From Halocaridina rubra (Eukaryota > Arthropoda > Malacostraca > Decapoda > Atyidae), in assembly GCA_037179515.1 (NCBI GenBank), contig JAXCGZ010007593.1:128422-192421 (forward strand): DNA of 64,000 bases, in the 5' to 3' direction. The translations under genes were made by a program, and so were the position numbers. Below are positions 1 through 61,054 of the stretch, piece after piece; position 1 is the first letter of the stretch, and each line of letters opens with the position of its first letter. The notes under the pieces are model-generated. The model did not search any database. It had not been told where the DNA came from and saw nothing but the letters and a program-made list of their open reading frames with translations.

Positions 1-160
1 GGAATGAACGCATTCTAACTGAATGCCACTATGTTCATATTACAGATTCCCCAACCTCACTCGTGGTTTCATTTTAGCATTTAATTCAATTCCCAATCCC
101 ATTCGGGTCTTACAATAACCAAGCAAGCACATTACATATGTGAAAACATGAATCATTTTT

Positions 161-233
161 TACCCCGACCGGGACTCGAACCTAGGACTTATGATTACTA
201 AGTCAAGGCGCTACCACTACACCACAGAAGGTT
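161..233 (-). tRNA. tRNA-Thr(AGT)-like unit, copy 1
   Basis: Read on the minus strand, there is an A-box-like TGGTGTAGTGG and a perfect B-box GGTTCGAGTCC. By position the anticodon loop is TTAGTAA, giving AGT (Thr) with T33 and a purine at 37. The segment AGCGCCT...TAGTAA...TCCT resembles animal tRNA-Thr. The anticodon stem hardly pairs in the canonical register, while an alternative stem GACTTA/TAAGTC pairs perfectly, and the acceptor stem is weak. It is more likely a tRNA-derived repeat than a working tRNA. A TTTT run ~15 nt downstream could end Pol III transcription. Confidence 0.45.
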
Positions 234-433
234 AAAAGGAATCCAACCTTATAGCTTATATCTGCTATACTTAGGAATGAACGCATTCTAACTGAATGCC
301 ACTATGTTCATATTACAGATTCCCCAACCTCACTCGTGGCTTCATTTTAGCATTTAATTCAATTCTCAATCTCATTCGGGTCTTACAATAACCAAGCAAG
401 CACATTACATATGTGAAAACATGAATCATTTTT

Positions 434-506
434 TATCCCGACCGGGACTCGAACCTAGGACTTATGATTACTAAGTCAAGGCGCTACCACTACACCACAG
501 AAGGTT
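434..506 (-). tRNA. tRNA-Thr(AGT)-like unit, copy 2
   Basis: Same A-box, B-box and AGT loop as copy 1. One C-to-T change in the 3' acceptor region (TATCCCG on the plus strand) weakens it further. Confidence 0.42.
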
Positions 507-706
507 AAAAGGAATCCAACCTTATAGCTTATATCTGCTATACTTAGGAATGAACGCATTCTAACTGAATGCCACTATGTTCATATTACAGATTCCCCAA
601 CCTCACTCGTGGCTTCATTTTAGAATTTAATTCAATTCCCAATCTCATTCGGGTCTTACAATAACCAAGCAAGCACATTACATATGTGAAAACATGAATC
701 ATTTTT

Positions 707-779
707 TACCCCGACCGGGACTCGAACCTAGGACTTATGATTACTAAGTCAAGGCGCTACCACTACACCACAGAAGGTT
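707..779 (-). tRNA. tRNA-Thr(AGT)-like unit, copy 3
   Basis: Identical in A- and B-boxes to copy 1. The differences lie only in the spacer. Confidence 0.43.
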
Positions 780-982
780 AAAAGGAATCCAACCTTATAG
801 CTTATATCTGCTATACTTAGGAATGAACGCATTCTATCTGAATGCCACTATGTTCATATTACAGATTCCCCAACCTCACTCGTGGCTTCATTTTAGCATT
901 TAATTCAATTCCCAATCTCATTCGGGTCTTACAAAAACCAAGCAAGCACATTACATATGTGAAAACATGAATTATTTTTTTT

Positions 983-1055
983 TACCCCGACCGGGACTCG
1001 AAGCTAGTACTTATGATTACTAAGTCAAGGCGCTACCACTACACCACAGAAGGTT
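983..1055 (-). pseudogene. tRNA-Thr(AGT)-like unit, copy 4, mutated B-box
   Basis: The B-box has lost its first conserved GG (AGCTTCGAGTCC on the sense strand), so Pol III recruitment should be weaker than for its neighbours. Confidence 0.4.
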
Positions 1056-1255
1056 AAAAGGAATCCAACCTTATAGCTTATATCTGCTATACTTAGGAAT
1101 GAACGCATTCTAACTGAATGCCACTATGTTCATATTACAGATTCCCCAACCTCACTCGTGGCTTCATTTTAGCATTTAATTCAATTCCCAATCTCATTCG
1201 GGTCTTACAATAACCAAGCAAGCACATTACATATGTGAAAACATGAATCATTTTT

Positions 1256-1328
1256 TATCCCGACCGGGACTCGAACCTAAGAATTATGATTACTAAGTCA
1301 AGGCACTACCACTAAACCACAGAAGGTT
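1256..1328 (-). pseudogene. tRNA-Thr(AGT)-like unit, copy 5
   Basis: The B-box is kept. Changes in the T-arm (TTAGGTTCG), the D-arm and the acceptor region reduce pairing. Confidence 0.4.
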
Positions 1329-1528
1329 AAAAGGAATCCAACCTTATAGCTTATATCTGCTATACTTAGGAATGAATGCATTCTAACTGAATGCCACTAT
1401 GTTCATATTACGGATTCCCCAACCTCACTCGTGGCTTCATTTTAGCATTTAATTCAATTCCCAATCTCATTCGGGTCTTATAATAACCAAGCAAGCACAT
1501 TACATATGTGAAAACATGAATCATTTTT

Positions 1529-1601
1529 TACCCCGACCGGGACTCGAACCTAGGACTTATGATTACCAAGTCAAGGTGCTACCACTACACCACAGAAGGT
1601 G
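1529..1601 (-). tRNA. tRNA-Thr(AGT)-like unit, copy 6
   Basis: Last unit before the inversion point. The B-box is intact. Changes in the D-arm (GCACC) and anticodon arm distinguish it. Confidence 0.42.
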
Positions 1602-1716
1602 AAAAGGAATCTAACCTTATAGCTTATATCTGCTATACTTAGGAATGAACGCATTCTAACTGAATGCCACTATGTTCATATTACAGATTCCCCAACCTCA
1701 CTCGTGGCTTCCTTTT

Positions 1717-1789
1717 AACCTTCTGTGGTGTAGTGGTAGCGCCTTAACTTAGTAATCATAAGTCCTAGGTTCGAGTCCCGGTCGGGGTA
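1717..1789 (+). tRNA. tRNA-Thr(AGT)-like unit, copy 7
   Basis: First unit after the inversion. The A-box and GGTTCGAGTCC B-box are intact. One change (CTTAACTT) lies in the anticodon stem. Confidence 0.43.
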
Positions 1790-1989
1790 AAAAATGATTC
1801 ATGTTTTCACATATGTAATGTGCTTGCTTGGTTATTGTAAGACCCGAATGAGATTGGGAATTGAATTAAATGCTAAAATGAAGCCACGAGTGAGGTTGGG
1901 GAATCTGTAATATGAACATAGTGGCATTCAGTTAGAATGCGTTCATTCCTAAGTATAGCAAATATAAGCTATAAGGTTGGATTCCTTTT

Positions 1990-2062
1990 AACCTTCTGTG
2001 GTGTAGTGGTAGCGCCTTGACTTAGTAATCATAAGTCCTAGGTTCGAGTCCCGGTCGGGGTA
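1990..2062 (+). tRNA. tRNA-Thr(AGT)-like unit, copy 8
   Basis: Matches the family consensus across the A-box, AGT loop and B-box. Confidence 0.45.
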
Positions 2063-2262
2063 AAAAATGATTCATGTTTTCACATATGTAATGTGCTTGC
2101 TTGGTTATTGTAAGACCCGAATGAGATTGGGAATTGAATTAAATGCTAAAATGAAGCCACGAGTGAGGTTGGGGAATCTGTAATATGAACATAGTGGCAT
2201 TCAGTTAGAATGCATTCATTCCTAAGTATAGCAGATATAAGCTATAAGGTTGGATTCCTTTT

Positions 2263-2335
2263 AACCTTCTGTGGTGTAGTGGTAGCGCCTTGACTTAGTA
2301 ATCATAAGTCCTAGGTTCGAGTCCCAGTCGGGGTA
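2263..2335 (+). tRNA. tRNA-Thr(AGT)-like unit, copy 9
   Basis: Consensus promoter boxes. A CCCAG change on the 3' side of the T-stem alters pairing. Confidence 0.43.
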
Positions 2336-2535
2336 AAAAATGATTCATGTTTTCACATATGTAATGTGCTTGCTTGATTATTGTAAGACCCGAATGAGAT
2401 TGGGAATTGAATCAAATGCTAAAATGAAGCCACAAGTGAGGTTGGGGAATCTGTAATATGAACATAGTGGCATTCAGTTAGAATGCGTTCATTCCTAAGT
2501 ATAGCAGAAATAAGCTATAAGGTTGGATTCCTTTT

Positions 2536-2608
2536 AACCTTCTGTGGTGTAGTGGTAGCGCCTTGACTTAGTAATCATAAGTCCTAGGTTCGAGTCCCGA
2601 TCGGGGTA
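2536..2608 (+). tRNA. tRNA-Thr(AGT)-like unit, copy 10
   Basis: Consensus promoter boxes, with CCCGATCGG at the T-stem/acceptor junction. Last unit of this array. Confidence 0.43.
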
Positions 2609-2787
2609 AAAAATTATTCATGTTTTCACATATGTAATGTGCTTGCTTGGTTATTGTAAGACCCGAATGAGATTGGGAATTGAATTAAATGCTAAAATGA
2701 AGCCACGAGTGAGGTTGGGGAATCTGTAATATGAACACAGTGGCATTCAGTTAGAATGCGTTCATTCCTAAGTATAGCAGATATAAG

Positions 2788-4740
2788 TGTGACAGAGTGT
2801 TTCGCTCAATGTCAACAGAGGCTGTTAGATGCCTTAACAAATAAATTAGTAACATAACTGTTATTTTTAACTAAAAAAATAAATTTAACATAACTGTTAT
2901 TTTCTAACTAAAAAAATAATTCCCACTTCTTGACTTTCGCAGATTATGATTATTTGCAATTTGTATTTTAGCTTATAGCTAATTCTATATAGCTTATTTA
3001 CTCTTCTTGTACGTGTAGAAGTATAGCCCCAATATAAAGGCTGCTCCTATTTTTCTGTCTGCTACGAGCCAAGAAAATTAAGAAAAAAAGAACCAGTAAC
3101 CTAACTTTTCATTATTATTCTCGTTTTATTTTATTTGCTTCCACTTGTTGCACCTAAAAATACTGTCTCTCCCTTGCATCTCTGCTATAATTGCCTCCCA
3201 GGGACCACCACTAAAATAGTCCTTAAAATGATATCAGAGCCAATTACTGCTCTAGGAATGTCTCCTACAGATGACGTCACGAGGAACAAGGAGACGCTCT
3301 TTTTTGGCGCCGAGACTGCCCAGAGGCAACATCTCGCCTGGGTAGTCTAAGTTTATTTAAAATTTAATTACGTGGCATCTTCACAGGAATTCATCTAGCA
3401 CAACAAGGAATTCATCTAGCACAACAAGGTGAGGGATAGTGTATGGTAAAGCTCGTGGGTCAAGCAAATTGGTTTATTTTCGAGAATTAGTTACATTCGT
3501 TACTGGATAAATCTTATGGATTTCTATTCTCAGATTCCATTCCCAGTCACACGAAATTTTGTAGATTACCACACTGGAATCTCACATGCCAAAGTTAATT
3601 CCTTAACCTGTAAATTACAGCTGATATATATTGCTGAAAAGTTTCTTTTCACTGAATGTGATAAACGAAAATCTCATCCTCTGAAGACTAGTTATGAGCC
3701 CGTAAAAATCTATCTCTCTTCCTAATAAATTCTAATTTCATTTCACCCCTTTCTATCATCGTAAATAAAGTGTTTTACTTCAAAAACTCGTCAATAAAGC
3801 TATTTGCCAAAAAACAAAATTGCAAATATTCAAAAGGTAATTTTTCCCAGTTGGCTATGCAAATATTTCTTGTTAACCACAATTTAATGAATGCATACCG
3901 TATTTATCTTGCTAATTCTTCATATGTTGGGGATAAAGTGTTTTGAGTTATAAGTTGCAAATACCTCAAAAGGTGGTTTTGCACCCTTTTTTTCATTGCA
4001 AAGTTCTTGATAACTAAAAGTGAATGAATACTGTATTTATCTCGTAGATTCTTCCTTTATCCTAAATAGAGTGTTTTACCATATTAATTGCATATCAGTA
4101 ATAAGCATTGCAACTATTGTGGTTGCCCACAATTTAAGGAATACATACAGTACTGTATTTGTCTTGCTTATTCTTCTTTTATTGTGAATATATTACTTTC
4201 TTTAAAACCAGTAAAGAATTAATGTTTTGTATGCTATTATGGTAGCATAAATGTTTCTGGTTAGCTGTGAATAACCTATATATATTCATCCAGTAGAATG
4301 ACATTGGAAACTCATTATATGTGTGCTCATGCTTTCAGTTTCCCATTATAAACAGTGTGTCATTTCTGTTTCTGAAATTGCAGTGTCCTGTATTCTACTC
4401 TGCCTGTGTGACAGAGGTAATCATCGAGTTGAGGCCAAAGTCTTGGCATACGTCCGTGGTGCCGGGAAACGAACTCATACTCACCTCCTCCGGGATTCGA
4501 GGCAGCATTTCATAAAATTTAATTTGAGAAATTTAATTCAATTCTTTTAATGTCATTGCATTTCCAAAATTAAAAGAAAGTTGAATTCTGAGTTTCATTT
4601 AACCGACTAATGGTAATATAAATGGGGTGTTCAAGTACAAATATCTGTCCTGTCTGTTTGTGAGCTCTTAACCGAGCTCGGTACTTTAAGTCCCCTTAGT
4701 AAAACAGAATCTTAAAAACACTCTAGCATCGTAAAACCCC
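2788..4740. other. Unassigned AT-rich spacer
   Basis: No gene recognised. The stretch holds a small tandem duplication at ~2848-2915 (ACATAACTGTTATTTT twice), a second at 3387-3429 (GGAATTCATCTAGCACAAC twice), and ~3 diverged copies of a ~130-bp unit between about 3780 and 4200 that share GTATTTATCTTGCTAATTC-like cores. Short open frames here look like chance. Confidence 0.6.
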
Positions 4741-4770
4741 CACAATAAGCTATAAGATTGGATTCCTTTT

Positions 4771-4843
4771 AACCTTCTGTGGTGTAGTGGTAGCGCCTTG
4801 ACTTAGTAATCATAAGTCCTAGGTTCGAGTCCCAGTCGGGGTA
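4771..4843 (+). tRNA. tRNA-Thr(AGT)-like unit, copy 11
   Basis: Consensus A- and B-boxes and AGT loop, with a CCCAG variant in the T-stem. Confidence 0.42.
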
Positions 4844-5043
4844 AAAAATGATTCATGTTTTCACATATGTAATGTGCTTGCTTGGTTATTGTAAGACCCG
4901 AATGAGATTGGGAATTGAATTAAATGCTAAAATGAAGCCACGAGTGACGTTGGGGATTCTGTAATATGAACATAGTGGCATTCAATTAGAATGCGTTCAT
5001 TCCTAAGTATAGCAGATATAAGCTATAAGGTTGGATTCCTTTT

Positions 5044-5116
5044 AACATTCTGTGGTGTAGTGGTAGCGCCTTGACTTAGTAATCATAAGTCCTGGGTTCG
5101 AGTCCCGGACGGGGTA
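5044..5116 (+). tRNA. tRNA-Thr(AGT)-like unit, copy 12, best T-stem
   Basis: This copy has CTGGG/CCCGG flanking TTCGAGT, a T-stem that pairs better than in the other copies. The B-box is GGTTCGAGTCC. The anticodon stem is as poor as elsewhere. Confidence 0.45.
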
Positions 5117-5158
5117 AAAAATGATTCATGTTTTCACATATGTAATGTGCTTGCTTGG

Positions 5159-5276
<118 letters not shown>

Positions 5277-5585
5277 TAATCCCTCGTTTATCACGGGGGA
5301 TCGGTTCCGGGACTGGCCGCGATAGGTGAATTTCCACTAAGTATGGACACATTAAAATTTTTTTTTTTTTTTTTAAAGATGATTATGACACCAGGTCGGC
5401 CCAAAAATGATAAAATAAAACAGCCTTTATCAGGCTGTAAAGAGAAACAGAGATGGAGAGTGTAATGACCTGTTAGATGTGAAGGGATTATAAAAGATGT
5501 GTAATGAATATCCAGCTCTCTGCTGGGTTTTAATATACCTCTGCATTACTTTCATGATGTCTATTCCAAAAATTCAACTTAGATC

Positions 5586-5620
<35 letters not shown>

Positions 5621-5775
5621 TTTAACAATAACTTTCCTTTAATGATGATTGTGGATATTATTATTATTATTATTATTAGTAATATTATTATTAATATCAT
5701 TATTATTACGAATTTGTAATTATACCATTATTTTTACAATAAATAATATAGTTTTGGTTGAAAAAATCCGCAATA

Positions 5776-7093
5776 CAGTGATCCCCCGGAGGATCGCGTT
5801 TCTTGGTTCGCGTTTTCATTGTCCCACGGGTTTTTTTGCCAAATTATTATTTTATTTTTTGGGTATATGCAAAAATATTAAAATATTAAAAAAATAGAAA
5901 TTCTCAGTATTTTCATTTTTTTATTGAAAAATAAACATATTTCATTATCTAATTGATAAAAATATTTATTACCCAGCCTACGAATAATAAAACAGTAAAA
6001 AATAGTAAAAAACATAAATTTAGATAAACGTACGTACAGTATAACTCACAGTATTGCATCATGCGAAATAGTGTCCGATAGCGTACAATGTATTGGGGTC
6101 GCAGCTACGTGAGCTAGCATATATATTTATATTTCCAGTAGTTTCATGATGTTATTGAAAAAAAAAACGTATTTCTTAGCCTAAGAATAATAAAACAGTA
6201 AAAATAGTAAAAAACATAAATACTAACAGTATTGCAACATGTAAAATATGATACTGCTATCAGCGTTCCGGACAAATGCTCGTTCAGTCTAACTCACGTG
6301 TGCGCCGTTCACGTTGTGCTTATTAAACGTTTTGATTGTGTCCGATAGCGTACAATGTATTGGGGTCGCAGCTACGTGAGCTAGCATATATAATTATATT
6401 TCCAGTAGTTTCATGATTTTATTGATAAAACAATGTATTTCTTAGCCTAAGAATAATAAAACAGTCAAAAATAGTAAAAAACATAAATACTAACAGTATT
6501 GCAACATGTAAAATACGATACCGCTATCAGCGTTTCGGACAAAGGCTTCCACCATCTTCCATTGTCTCGCCTCACTCGTGTGCGCCATTCACGTTGTGCT
6601 TATTATTATTAATACGTTTTGCTTGTGATTTTTTTACTCGCATATTTAAACCATTGCAATGCCTCCCAAGCATCCTTCATCTTCTAAGGCTTCTTGTAGT
6701 GAGCCTAAGCGGCAAAGGAAAATGTTAACCATAACAGATAAGGTAAGTTTACCTATCACATACATATAAATTTACCTTGCATGCTGTTATTTATAAAGTA
6801 AAGGGAGGTTTTTTAACAGTGCAGGGAGGGTTTACAGTATACAGTAAACGTAAAAATAATTATAAAATACCTATGTACATGAGTATGTCATATAAATTTA
6901 CACTTGCATGCTGTTATTTATGAAGTAAAGGGTGGTTTGTTAACAGTACAGGGAGGGTTTATATAGTTTATATGGTGTAAACGTAAAAATAAATTAAAAT
7001 ATCTATGTACATATAGGCTGATCCTACTCCGCGATTTTCCTGTTTCGCGCTGGGTCCCGGAACCGAACCCCTGCGATAATGGGCGGATCACTG
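5776..7093 (+). mobile_element. Tigger-like transposon (family 2), nested, 1318 bp
   Basis: It starts CAGTGATCCCCCGG and ends GGCGGATCACTG, flanked by TA on both sides. Its left end matches the reverse-complemented right end of the element at 37,637-38,652. It contains one recognisable first coding exon (see 6660-6741) and repeated GTACGTACAGTATAAC-like internal blocks. The rest of the transposase is missing. Confidence 0.75.
6660..6741 (+). pseudogene. Tigger-type transposase first exon (remnant)
   Basis: ATG at 6660 opens MPPKHPSSSK...PKRQRKMLTITDK and runs into a splice-donor-like GTAAGTTT. A short basic serine-rich leader followed by K-M-L-T-I is the usual start of Tigger/CENP-B-like transposases, just before the first DNA-binding HTH. 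No HTH or DDE domain follows within this element. A related, shortened copy lies on the minus strand near 37,985-38,070. Confidence 0.6.
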
Positions 7094-7136
7094 TACAGTG
7101 AATCCTCGATAGGTGAACCGCGAAATAGCAAGGGAT

Positions 7137-8265
<1,129 letters not shown>

Positions 8266-8281
8266 TATATGAATCATTTCT

Positions 8282-8355
8282 TACCCCGACCGGGACTTGA
8301 ACCTAGGACTTATAATTACTAAGTCAAGGCGCTACCAACTACACCACAGAAGAAT
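8282..8355 (-). pseudogene. tRNA-Thr-like unit, copy 13
   Basis: B-box GGTTCAAGTCC, a 1-nt insertion in the D-loop (CCAACTACACC on the plus strand), and an altered acceptor end (AGAAGAAT). Degenerate. Confidence 0.4.
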
Positions 8356-8555
8356 AAAAGGAATCAAACCTTATAGCTTATATCTGCTATAATTAGGAAT
8401 GAACGCATTCTATCTGAATGCCACTATGTTCATATTACAGATTCCCCAACCTCACTCGTAGCTTCATTTTCACATTCAGTTCAATTCCCAATCTCATTCA
8501 TGACCAAGAATAACCAAATAAGCATATTACATATGTGAAAACATGAATCATTTTT

Positions 8556-8629
8556 TACCCCGACCGGGACTTGAACCTAGGACTTATACTTACTAAGTCA
8601 AGGCACTACCAACTACACCACAGAAGGTT
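8556..8629 (-). pseudogene. tRNA-Thr-like unit, copy 14
   Basis: Shares the D-loop insertion and GGTTCAAGTCC B-box with copy 13, with a further change in the anticodon arm. Confidence 0.4.
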
Positions 8630-8826
8630 AAAAGGAATCAGACCTTATAGCTTATATCTGCTATACTTAGGAGTGAGCGCATTCTATCTGAATGCCACTA
8701 TGTTCATATTACAGATTCCCCAACCTCACTCGTGGCTTCATTTTCGCATTTAATTCAACTCTCAATCTTATTCAGGACCAAGAATAACCAAATAAGCACA
8801 TTTCATGTTTTCACGTATGTTATGTG

Positions 8827-10124
<1,298 letters not shown>

Positions 10125-10400
10125 TTGACGAGATCTTTTACCATAAATACAATTCCAACTAGACCTCATAAGCGTAACTGAAATACATTACTTACTAAAC
10201 GTCACAAGCGTTACTTAAATAGGCCTACATTATTTATTATAGCTCATAAAAATAAATAAAATACATTACTGACTAATCTCCTCAAAAATAAATAAAATAT
10301 ATTACTAACTAAAACTCATAAGGATAAATGAAATACAGTAATGACTAAACCTCATAAAAATAAATAAAATACATTACTGACTAGACCTCATAAGTGTAAG
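10125..10400. repeat. Minisatellite, ~36-38-bp unit
   Basis: Repeats of a unit like CTCATAAAAATAAATAAAAT followed by ACATTACTGACTA occur at ~10,242, 10,280, 10,315, 10,351 and 10,386, with more diverged copies to the left. Confidence 0.8.
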
Positions 10401-10629
10401 CCATATTCGCATTCAACTATCAAGTTACTTTAGCTTCAAAATCAAGTTATTATATTCCATAAAAAAATTATAAATAGAATCATATAAGGATTGTGTAATA
10501 AGTAAAATACATTGAAATAACTTATTAGATATTAAAGTTCTGTAGTACACCTATGCATAGTGTAAAATAATAAGTTCAATCGACAATGTTCTGGGAGACA
10601 CAGCTCTATGACCTGCATTACACAACTAT

Positions 10630-10795
10630 TATGAAATTATTTGAATACATACTGCTAATATTAATGAAATATTCAAATACTAGCTATTATTGAAATGTTC
10701 AAATAAATATTGCTAATATTACTGAAATATTTGAAGTAATACTGCTAATACAACTGAAGTATTTGAATAAATCGTGCTAATATTATATCAACTCT
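10630..10795. repeat. Minisatellite, ~45-bp unit
   Basis: About four diverged copies of a unit with ACTGCTAATATTA and GAAATATTTGAA. Confidence 0.7.
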
Positions 10796-10917
10796 CAATG
10801 TTAAATATCCATATATAACTTACCTTAACTATATTACATAATTGCTTACATAGTCTCTTCTAATAGACTCTTTCATTATTTTATGGAAACTCATTATTAT
10901 TATTTACACTAATAAAA

Positions 10918-11330
10918 CGGCGATTTACTATTCTGACTAAAAATGAATGGTGACTGGACAAAATGCAATATTTGGGTTGCATACTATAAAATCTATACAG
11001 TATTGCTAAAATACTGACCTATTAGTCAACTGCCATTTACTATCCTAACGAATACGAAAGACGACTGGACAGATACACGAAATGAGATGCAAATTGCCCA
11101 ATTCAATACATTTGCGATTTACCATCCTAACAAACACGAAAGATGACTAGATGGAAACACAAAATTAAATGAAAACTGCCCTATTCATTACATTTACAAT
11201 TTACCATTCAAAATAATACGAAAGATGACTGGATGGAAACACAAATCGATATGCAAACTGCCCTATTCATGACATTTGCAATTTTCCATCCAAACTAATA
11301 CGAAAGGCATGAGGACAGAAACAAAAAACA
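10918..11330. repeat. 82-bp minisatellite immediately 3' of BBS2
   Basis: The motif ACGAAAG recurs at 11,054, 11,136, 11,218 and 11,300, a strict 82-bp period, with a weaker copy near 10,950. Units share GATTTACCATCC, GATGACTGGATGG and CTGCCCTATTCAT. The right edge is within ~25 bp of the BBS2 stop codon, so on the gene's strand the array probably occupies the 3' untranslated region. Confidence 0.85.
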
Positions 11331-11352
11331 TTACTTGCACACGAATACTTCC

Positions 11353-57716
<46,364 letters not shown>

Positions 57717-58407
57717 CTAAAAAACAATCAATATTTAATAAGTGATATTTTCTCAGCCCTGGTGGTAGGAGAGAAAAAATTCCAAATTCTTATTTCCTGC
57801 GTGTCACTACAGGCATCTAAAAGTAACTGTTGTTGCTGTCGTACCCTAGGCTGCCTGATAAAGCATCCTCCATGACCCTAAAGAGAGTCACAGCCAAAAT
57901 TAGGGCTTTTCCACAGACTTTCAAGAAGTGTATATGTGTTGTTGTTATTGTCTTTCCCTATGCTGCCTAGCAGAACAGCCCCGAGTCTCCAAAGGTCACA
58001 GCAGAACCCAAGCTTTCCCACAGAGGTCTGAGGTAAACTATGTTGTGTTGTTGGCATATGTGGTTATAAGCAGTAGTCTTGTTTTTGCGGGTGTTATGTT
58101 GCTTCTCTTCTGATTTGCAGCTCCAAATAGTGTCCCCACAATTAAAAAGCTGCCATTTCAGGTTCAGGGATATCTATGGTGGTAAGGAGAAGGAATTCCA
58201 TCCCTGTCCCAGGTTTCTCAGGAAATTTAAAGCTAAAAATTTTTCCTTTATTGATGATACATCATACAAGATAGTAAAATGACTAGCTTTTCAGCCTGTC
58301 TATTGTACTGCTTATCATTCTCTTATTTCTACAAAGTCCTGAGGGTAATTTTTTATGCACAACCTGATGCCTGTTAAAGTGAAAAAACACTACATATGCC
58401 TCTAGAT
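57717..58407. other. BBS2 intron upstream of exon a
   Basis: No BBS2-like exon or other gene recognised on either strand. The missing N-terminal exons are not in this window as far as I can see. Confidence 0.55.
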
Positions 58408-58873
58408 CAGTGTTTCTCAACCTTTTTTGACTCAAGGCGCACTTGTAGAGTAATTAAAACTCTGAGACACACTTATTATATCAATAAGATAAATTATCCA
58501 TTAAATTGTAACAGGAAAATTATACAAAAAGGCTCTTGAAATAAGCATGCATATATAAGACAATTTAATATATCATATCAAGCATGCTTGTGTGAGACCA
58601 GTGCTTGATGTGATTTGGCAATCTTTTTAATATTAGGCCTTATATGTGATAAGAAAACTATCATTTTCTCAATAATATATCTAATATTTGATAAATTTTT
58701 ACATTTAATGTTGGTAAATGCTGAAAATCCTACTTCACAGAGGTATGATGTGGAGAACTGCTGTAAATTATTTAGTGCTTTACAAGCTATTGAAGGATAT
58801 TCTTCTTTGATGGAAATCCAAAATTGATGAATAGGAATCTCTTTATGTTTGATTTTTAAGATGTCCTTCGTGG
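58408..58873 (-). pseudogene. hAT (ZBED5/Charlie-like) transposon, 3' remnant
   Basis: The TIR-like end CAGTGTTTCTCAACCTTTTT at 58,408 is typical for ZBED5-type hAT elements. On the minus strand an open segment to TGA at 58,578 reads HQFWISIKEEYPSIACKALN, then STSYLCEVGFSAFTNIK and LSHIRPNIKK, which is the hAT C-terminal dimerisation region with the C-E-x-x-F-S core. The 5' part is missing. Confidence 0.8.
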
Positions 58874-58984
58874 TACTTAGGTCAAAGGATTACCGCCTAT
58901 TCCTGTACTCGTATGTCATTATAGCTGCTTCTCAGATGCTGTAGGAAGGGTTGTTCTAAGATTTTATCTCAACCCTTCCAGAGA

Positions 58985-60860
<1,876 letters not shown>

Positions 60861-61054
60861 CAAAGTCAAAGTCAAAAACTTTATTCCATCAAAAATGGCT
60901 ATTACATGATAATTAATCTAATTACAAATTACAATGTAAAATGTCAAAATAAAACAAATGAAATTTGCAAAGCACAAAATCAAAATATTTACACATTAAA
61001 ATAAGCATACGTACACTTCGTCTACCCAATGGGAGGATAATAATGAGACTAAAA

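Larger units (their letters stand above)
1..1711 (-). repeat. 273-bp tandem array with tRNA-like units, minus orientation
   Basis: Six full repeats and a partial one follow each other with a constant spacing of 273 bp; the tRNA-like parts start at 161, 434, 707, 983, 1256 and 1529. Each unit is a ~73-nt tRNA-like segment on the minus strand followed by a ~200-bp unique spacer. The copies differ only by scattered substitutions and a few indels, such as a 3-nt gain before the unit at 983. The array probably continues left of the window. At about 1711 the orientation flips abruptly, which makes this one arm of an inverted repeat. Confidence 0.9.
1712..2787 (+). repeat. 273-bp tandem array with tRNA-like units, plus orientation
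   Basis: Four repeats of the same family in opposite orientation, with tRNA-like parts at 1717, 1990, 2263 and 2536 (period 273). Together with the left array this makes an inverted repeat of more than 1 kb per arm. The switch at ~1711 is not a symmetric palindrome centre: the left arm stops inside the spacer while the right arm starts just upstream of the tRNA-like part. That looks like an inversion or rearrangement breakpoint. The array ends at ~2787, where unrelated sequence begins. Confidence 0.9.

Noticed and set aside
1..2787. Functional tRNA-Thr gene cluster
   Set aside because: Acceptor and anticodon stems pair poorly in every copy, and the tRNA-like part is embedded in a satellite unit. 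Kept only as tRNA-like.
3300..3345. Retroviral-type primer-binding site near TGGCGCCGAGACTGCC
   Set aside because: No LTR pair or coding region accompanies it.
6660..6741. Host gene first exon
   Set aside because: The leader peptide and the following GTAAGT lie within a TIR-bounded element and recur in a second copy, so it is a transposase remnant.
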